Shown: piece by piece, positions 58,341 to 64,000 of the stretch
Numbering within the stretch: position 1 is the first letter of the stretch
How the letters are laid out: each line of letters begins with the position of its first letter
The notes under the pieces: generated by a model
The model's input: only the letters and a program-made list of their open reading frames with translations
The model's database searches: none
What the model was told of the DNA's origin: nothing
Position numbers and translations under genes: made by a program
NCBI GenBank assembly: GCA_016785225.1
Contig: JAFBJZ010000670.1
Location: 310,001 to 374,000, forward strand
Source: Psettodes erumei
Taxonomy: Eukaryota; Chordata; Actinopteri; Pleuronectiformes; Psettodidae
Reading direction: 5' to 3'
DNA: 64,000 nt

Positions 58341-60130
58341 GTATTTATGCACGGCTTATAGATGTAGTAATAAAGAATTAGGTCCCATCATGGGTGTAAA
58401 ATTCAAACGTGGAGAAAAAAAACAGCATCACTCCCACCTCCCCCATTTGGCTCTCTGTCAGGCTGTCATTTGGCGATATTCATTTCCAAAAGTGGAAATT
58501 TAACGGACGTTTATGATGCAAATCACAGGCTATAACTCTATGCGGTGCGGAGGGCCGCATTAAACCTTCAAATCACTCACGCCGTTGCTTGGGCACCAGC
58601 GACGTTACGCCATATCTGTTTGATCGTTTGCACATATTTGAGTGCGGTGATTGCAGCCAACAACGGGCGGCGCCTCCGCTTTGTGAGCCCTTAGAGACGG
58701 AGAGAGTTCAGAGAATTACCAACACGATTTTTTTCTTTTCCCCCACCACCGGTTTGTGAAGAGCAGTGGTGGGATCGTTTCAATAACACAGCAGGAAAAA
58801 GAAAATGCTCTCTGAATACATTAACCTGATGGGAGATGGGGTCGCTATTTAAATTTATGTAATTTCTAACGATAACCTCCAGGATATACCTGACATTGTG
58901 TGGAGGCTAAAATTGCTGTGGTTGTAATTCCTTTTTTTTTTTTTTACATATATAAAGCTCTTGCATATGTATAAGACCGTGTCAGAAAAAAAAACATTGC
59001 TAACCTTGGTTTATACTTTCCCCAAAAAATCAAAACTTCTTCTTTACACTTTTCGATACCTCCCCATCTCTTGCACATGAAATGGATGCGTCGGGGGGGG
59101 AGGGTGCAGAGCACCAGAGGTGGATTTTCCCTTTAGCGAGCTTCTTAATCTTTGCTCCCGACTCGAGTGGAAGAAAGCGAGCTCGCCGACATCACCTCAG
59201 CAACACCGGGAGCGATGTCAGCCGGAGCGCTGGCTGAACAATATATTGGAAAAAAACCGTCCACCTCATACATTCAGATAGCATTGTTGGCAGATGGCTC
59301 CGAGCTGCGGCCTGTGCCACTGTAATGATAACTATTGATTTGAGGCGGGGGGGCCTCCAATGCAAATCGGCTTGGGGTCACTTATGGCATTATCATCTCA
59401 TAAGAGGGCTACATCAGCATTCGAGCGCCTCAAGGCAGTGCAAATTTTCTGAAAACGTACACTCAGCGCCGAGATGCAAACAGCAGTTTGTGTACAGTTT
59501 AACAGCTAGTGCAAATCTTTCTCTTCATATTTCAAACAACGTAATGAAACGCAATGGAACAAATCAAATGTGACGATGTTTATACGTTTTTTTTCCCCTC
59601 TCACACGCACACAACTGGCAACCCCTACCATCTTCACAGAACACAAAGAGCAGCAGCAGTGTACACATGTCAATGCTGGAGACCCAACTTACTGAAAACC
59701 TTGCACCGAGCCACTGTACTTTCTAATTTCTAAACTTCCGTCTGACTTCTTGCCAGCCACCTGGCATGCCTCTTCTGCCACAGCCGAGCACATTCGCCTT
59801 AACGGCGGACGTCACAGTTGAAACCCGGAGCACAGCCTCCAGACTCAACACTTCTCGCACACCTGTGCCCCACATTGACCACACCGCGCATGCTGCTGCT
59901 GCTGAAGCACGTCCATCGCAAATATGTTGCGCACAAACTCTGTCGACTTCGGTGGTTCGGTGAATGTTTTTTTTTCCCCCCGCTTCAGCTCGGAATTCAC
60001 TCACCGCGTCCCTTGGCTTCACCCCCCGCGGCGCTAGTGTCCCTCTCGGCTCGCTGAACTCTGCTGCCCTCTCTGTAGCTGCGTGGCTAACGCATCCGTC
60101 TCGATTCCCCGCTACTTCCCGCACTGTCCC
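58341..60130. other. Putative intron 1, with an octamer-bearing block
   Basis: Mixed sequence; T14 at about 58,932-58,945. The stretch 59,270-59,560 is microsatellite-free and holds an exact octamer ATGCAAAT at 59360-59367 with GATAACTATTGATTTGAG and GGCATTATCATC nearby. From about 59,720 the minus strand is an open frame that leads back to the transposase-like fragment. Confidence 0.45.
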
Positions 60131-60226
60131 GTGTTTAGTCGAGTTCCGTTCCTTGGGAAGGGCAACCTTTTCCTTGCACATCAGACAGGTTGAATTTCCA
60201 CTGAACTCTGCGCAAAAAAAGAACAA
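60131..60226 (-). pseudogene. Degenerate BED-type zinc-finger fragment of a hAT-family transposase or derived gene
   Basis: The minus-strand translation reads FFFCAEFSGNST-CLMC-KEKVALPKERN-STKH. Transposase-like proteins of the ZBED5/FAM200/GTF2IRD2 group carry at their N-terminus an aromatic-rich strand, a CLxC pair, then VAxxKExN and an H-x(4)-H pair. The CxxC pair (60177-60188), the V-A-x-x-K-E-x-N core (60143-60175) and one terminal His (in STKH, 60131-60142) are visible. The spacing between Asn and the last His is short by several residues and the first His is missing, so the finger is broken. The frame stays open for another 120 codons but shows no hAT dimerisation motif or later transposase block. 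Seen: the motif. Known: the family pattern. Inferred: a dead relic rather than an exon of the local gene. Confidence 0.4.
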
Positions 60227-62579
60227 AAAAAAACTTCAATATCCTTTTTTTTTCTGGAAACATGCCGTGGTCACTTCCAAAGCAACTCGTAGCTAAACGA
60301 CTAATAAAGCCGCGAATCGGCTCAGATCAAAAGCTGTGTGCACTTGCGCCAGGCCAACAGATGCCCCCGCACTGCTCCGGCCGGCCCGCAGCCGCAGTTC
60401 CACTTCCTTATAGTTTCTCTTGGCGTTTGATATGATGCTGCGCCATGCGATGTACACGTTGAATTGAAATTATGTTTGCTGCTTAAATTTTAGTATGAAA
60501 AAGTGGTTCAAATTAGTGTGAAACAACCAATAATTATTTTTAAAGGGCATTCGACATCATATTTAGACATGCCAGATTGAGGGGGAGGGTAGTGGTCCAC
60601 TGGCTGGGAGTTTGAACCCCTCACTGAATAGGTTTCTTTTAAGTCAGCTTGCAATTTTTACATCAAAATGGCACATATCACATTAAGACAGCAGCTATTT
60701 TAGATGGGGAAGGGTGATTAACTTTGATTGTATGTATATAACGAACATAGAGGAGGTTAGGTTATTTTAAGTTGTGTATTTGGATCATTAAGAGAAACAC
60801 AATGTGCTCATCTTTAATGCTTTGTCTGTCAGAATAAGTGTCTAGTCATTATTCATTAGTTTATTTGTCAGGCATGCATAATTTCATAGTATTCGCATAG
60901 CATGTTATGATGCACATCCAATTTTAACAAGTTGTTTTTCTCACACTAAACCACCCTGAAGGATCCTTTGGAGAGAGCACAACAATTAGTATCTCTGTCT
61001 GAGAGTTCTTCCCTGCTTTGTTTGAGTTGCATGCCTCTCACTCTGTGCCCGTCGCTGTATCTGATAATTGAGATGAACAATGTAAGAGCCAGCCAAAAAC
61101 GCTGCCATTTGTGTAACATTGAGGCATTCCAATTTTTGTCTGCCTGCTGGCACAGCGCTGGCTGTGCCTATCTTCACACGATGCTACAGGGCTGGTGTTC
61201 CTCTGTCATTCATCCCGTTTGGAGGGCATGTGCACTTCCGAGACAAGAAACGGGCAAAGAAGACTCTCCCGTCTGTCTGTGCCGAAGCCTCAGAGGTCAG
61301 AGATGTGGCCTGCTGGTATGGTGGATAGGAGGCCGGATACTTTGAGGCTCAAGGAAGGATGGGATTTTTTGGGGTCGATGGGGGCACTGCTATCACGCCA
61401 TCGCTGAGCAGGACTTGATGCTCTAACATGGATGATGGGAGAAAATGGCGGTCAGAGGGCTCTCTCTGTAATGTAGTGGAGAGAGGCAGCAATGTGACAA
61501 GCTCCATTCTGTCAGCTTTCTAACTCTAGAGGTCCCAATTAGGAACAGCGACTCTGGACTCCCACAGGCTGCCCTGATCACAAAGGTGATGATCCTGCTG
61601 CACATCACTCCCGATCCTCAACAAGATTAGAAAAAAGAAACATCTATTCCATCTTCCATACACTCTTTAACTTTACTCATCTATCATCTCTAACTCTTTC
61701 CCACCAAAGACACATTGTTGCCCACGTGTAATCGAATCTGTGCGACTCTTGAGATACCAGTCATTGAGTGGATGATGCATTGACACTAAAGAAGGTGTTT
61801 GTCTTCCGCAAAACAGGTAAATAAAGCATCGGCAACACTGATTGCTGTTCACGCCTGGGCCCGGAGGAAGGGAGGGAGACAGACAGGCAGGCTCTGTAAA
61901 TGTAATGAAGGGAGATAATAATTCTTTTCTCTGTCAGCTGCTCTCTGCCATTAGCATTTACTTCCAGCCCCTGCCACTCACTGCTTGGCGCCCATGCACT
62001 CTGCCACACTGATAAGAATCACAATCACCAGCCATTCCGAACGCATATATTACAACGGCAGGCGCCCTGATACCTCGCACCTAGCAAAACACTATTAGCA
62101 TGCCAGTGGTATCTCTTCAATTCAGAGATTCAAAGGGATCGGCTGGGGAGAAAAGCACGAAAGGGACATGGCAGTTTGAGACCATGCATTTTGCCTGATA
62201 ATATTCCGGTTTCTGTATCTTAAAGACACATAGTCACAAAGACACAAAGATTAGGGTACCCACACACTTTTTCATGCACAGGCACACACACATAAACAGT
62301 GTGAAAGATAAAGGGGAACAAGGAGGAGACAGGTTTTTAGAATGTCAAGAGCAAAGATGACTCTCCCCTCCAAAAAAAAAGAGAAAAGTATAAAACTATC
62401 TATATGGTAATGGTGGGAATCCAGATTCTGTCTGGTGCGTCAAGCAAATAAATGAAGACCTGTCTGCTGATACTGTAGCTACATCTTCATGGAGCTATCC
62501 ACCGAGGTCCCAGGATGGACAGGCAGCACAGCACGGCAGGTGCATCCGATCCTCTCCATCTCAATGCGTGTGAAATAAT

Positions 62580-62770
62580 GTTTCCCCCACCATACCATCT
62601 ACTAATTAGGATCTAATTATCCAGCCTAGTGTAAACAATCATGGCAGATGGCATAGCGCGCAGTATTAACTCTAATGACCCAGGGCCCTGTGGAATTCAC
62701 ATTTCAGTGCATTTGTTTATTTTCCTCCATTAGTCTTTGCCCTACTTTTTAAATTCACTTAGGCCTATTT
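62580..62770. promoter_or_regulatory. Candidate enhancer with paired TAATTA sites
   Basis: Two TAATTA homeodomain cores start 11 nt apart (62603-62608 within CTAATTAGG, and 62614-62619 within TAATTATCC), putting them on the same face of the helix. GTATTAACTCTAATGACCC and CATTTCAGTGCATTTG follow. The region is free of simple repeats. Confidence 0.33.
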
Positions 62771-63499
62771 CCAACCTTCTCATGCCTTGAGAAAAAGCTG
62801 CCCGCCTCCTATTCCCGATGCAGCTCTCATTGTTTTTTTCTTAAATTCCCCATTTCTTCCGCTTACTGTCGTTTATCTGTTTTGCGCTTTCTCTTGTTTT
62901 TTTTCAAACAATGTCAATTAGCTCGCACAAAGATCCAGTGAAAATTTGAACACCCACCACCACCACCACCATCTCCCTTCTCCCATGTGGAAACAGAAAA
63001 GAGACAACTCAGAGAGAGATGTGTATGTGATCTGGTGCACACAGAAAAAAAAACCTTACTTCTGCCTACAAATTGAAGAAGCTGTCTGTCACACCTGGGA
63101 AAAAATATTGTGATGTCAGTCACACACACACTACAACGAGCAGAAAGCCCGGATCTTTCCGAACCTCACTTGCTTAAGACAAAACAACTCCACATATTTT
63201 GTGCTTGGGAAGTAAGAAATTGCCACAGTGTCTGGCTTACATTTCTAAGTTGATACATTGCTCCACGAATATGCTCACAGCTCGCTGCTGCAAGACATAA
63301 ATCTTATTTGAGTGCCACAAAAGTCAGACAAGAATCCCTGCTTTATCTTTTTACAAAGCTATGACTATCCCTGGTGATTAAAGACATAACTTTCTTACAT
63401 CCAGCTACAGTTGTTCAGCTGTGGTTCCCCCAATGTTCATCGGGACAAGGCTGAGCTGACTAGAGACTTAATGCTGCAGAGGGCGTGTAATGGTGGCTG

Positions 63500-63660
63500 T
63501 GGGTGTGTGAGGTCTCATTAATTGACGCCAGGCCTTGTGCCTGTGCGCCTCTGCGTGCCGTGTTCGCTGCCAGGAGCTGGACTTGCTAATTAGGCTCCTG
63601 GATATCACAGACACGTCCCTCGGTACGCCATACAATGTACCGCTAGTGACTCAGATACGG
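63500..63660. promoter_or_regulatory. Candidate enhancer with TAATTA inside a hairpin
   Basis: CTCATTAATTGACGCC at about 63,515 is followed by an 8-bp inverted repeat (63570-63577 and 63594-63601) whose 16-nt spacer contains TAATTA (63587-63592). The frame through here is open and a CAG precedes GAGCTGG at 63,573, but no domain is visible and the motif content favours regulatory DNA. Confidence 0.28.
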
Positions 63661-63796
63661 AGTGCTGAAGAAAGGGAGAGAGCAGGGCAAGAGGATGGAG
63701 GGAGACAGAGAGTAAGGAGCGACGCAGACAGACTGAAAAAGACGGAGAGGCATCTCGACACAGAGCTCAGACTAAAGGGACGCGGGGAGAAGGTGT

Positions 63797-63822
63797 GAGA
63801 GAGAGAGAGAGAGAGAGAGAGA
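63797..63822. repeat. (GA)n microsatellite
   Basis: Thirteen GA units inside a 330-nt purine-rich strand (about 63,660-64,000), followed by TGACAGCTG. Confidence 0.92.
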
Positions 63823-64000
63823 TGACAGCTGATGAGAGGGCAGGGAGAGAGAGTATGAAAACTACTGTACTGAGCGAGATCAAGACCGCTGAGAAAGAGA
63901 GACTGCCACAACACAGTGAGGAAACTGTTATTGTGGCGGGGGAAAGAGAAGAGAGAAGAGAAAACTTGAGAAGGGAAAAAAAGGGGAGGGAATCAAAAAG

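Larger units (their letters stand above)
60227..64000. other. CpG-poor, AT-richer distal part of the putative intron
   Basis: After about 60.3 kb the sequence changes character: fewer CpG, fewer G/C homopolymers, more AT. It holds an 8-bp stem, 4-nt loop hairpin at 61149-61168, enhancer-like blocks at 60,420-60,560, 62,020-62,120, 62,580-62,760 and 63,500-63,660, and ends in a purine-rich strand from about 63,660. No coding exon was recognised. Confidence 0.5.

Noticed and set aside
63573..63680. Possible second exon after a CAG acceptor (ELDLLIRLLDITDTSLG...)
   Set aside because: No good polypyrimidine tract precedes the CAG, no donor with a coherent end was found, and the TAATTA/inverted-repeat content favours regulatory DNA. 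It remains the least unlikely exon 2 candidate.
1..64000. tRNA, rRNA or known microRNA genes
   Set aside because: No B-box-like GGTTCGAATCC in a clover-leaf context and no mature microRNA sequence I know was found. The fold-back at 54,938 has too short a loop for a standard precursor.
1..64000. CRISPR array, integron, operon, phage or other prokaryotic system
   Set aside because: The repeats are simple microsatellites with no regularly spaced unique spacers; there are no ribosome-binding sites with dense ORFs; composition and the splice donor are eukaryotic.
1..64000. Autonomous retrotransposon or endogenous virus
   Set aside because: No reverse-transcriptase, integrase or gag-like motif and no long terminal repeats were seen in any frame.

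Overview
The window reads as vertebrate nuclear DNA, most likely from a ray-finned (acanthomorph) fish. The reasons are: no prokaryote-style gene packing; dense dinucleotide microsatellites and long homopolymer runs, including poly-G/poly-C; one GC-rich first coding exon with a consensus GT splice donor; and one copy of an interspersed repeat type I recognise from many teleost genomes. No CRISPR array, operon, phage or plasmid feature is visible. Almost all of the long open reading frames are chance products of GC-rich, stop-poor DNA.

Layout. Positions 1-28,380 look like upstream intergenic sequence: unique non-coding DNA with microsatellites, one teleost repeat (about 8,994-9,408) and several blocks whose composition and motifs suggest conserved non-coding enhancers. 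Positions 28,380-29,150 form a CpG-island promoter with a 5' leader full of simple repeats and a 54-codon first coding exon (28,958-29,120, + strand). That exon encodes an Arg-rich N-terminus and a signal peptide and stops at a phase-1 splice donor. Positions 29,121-64,000 are then the start of a first intron of at least 34.9 kb; no second exon could be supported. This intron-like half carries many further enhancer-like blocks with TAATTA, octamer, PBX-HOX and TGACAG (MEIS) motifs, a degenerate BED-zinc-finger fragment of hAT-transposase type (60,131-60,226, - strand) and an almost perfect 54-bp fold-back palindrome (54,938-54,991).

The arrangement (one signal-peptide exon, a very large first intron and flanking region, many candidate regulatory blocks) is typical of a developmentally regulated secreted or single-pass membrane protein. 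The protein itself cannot be named from 54 residues. The strongest unexplained structures are the fold-back palindrome, the GT-repeat leader that runs almost to the start codon, the density of G-quadruplex-type tracts, a perfect CTCF-core match 1 kb upstream of the start codon, and the drop in CpG density after about 60.3 kb. I found no convincing undescribed protein system. All enhancer calls rest on reading motifs in one sequence; no alignment was available.
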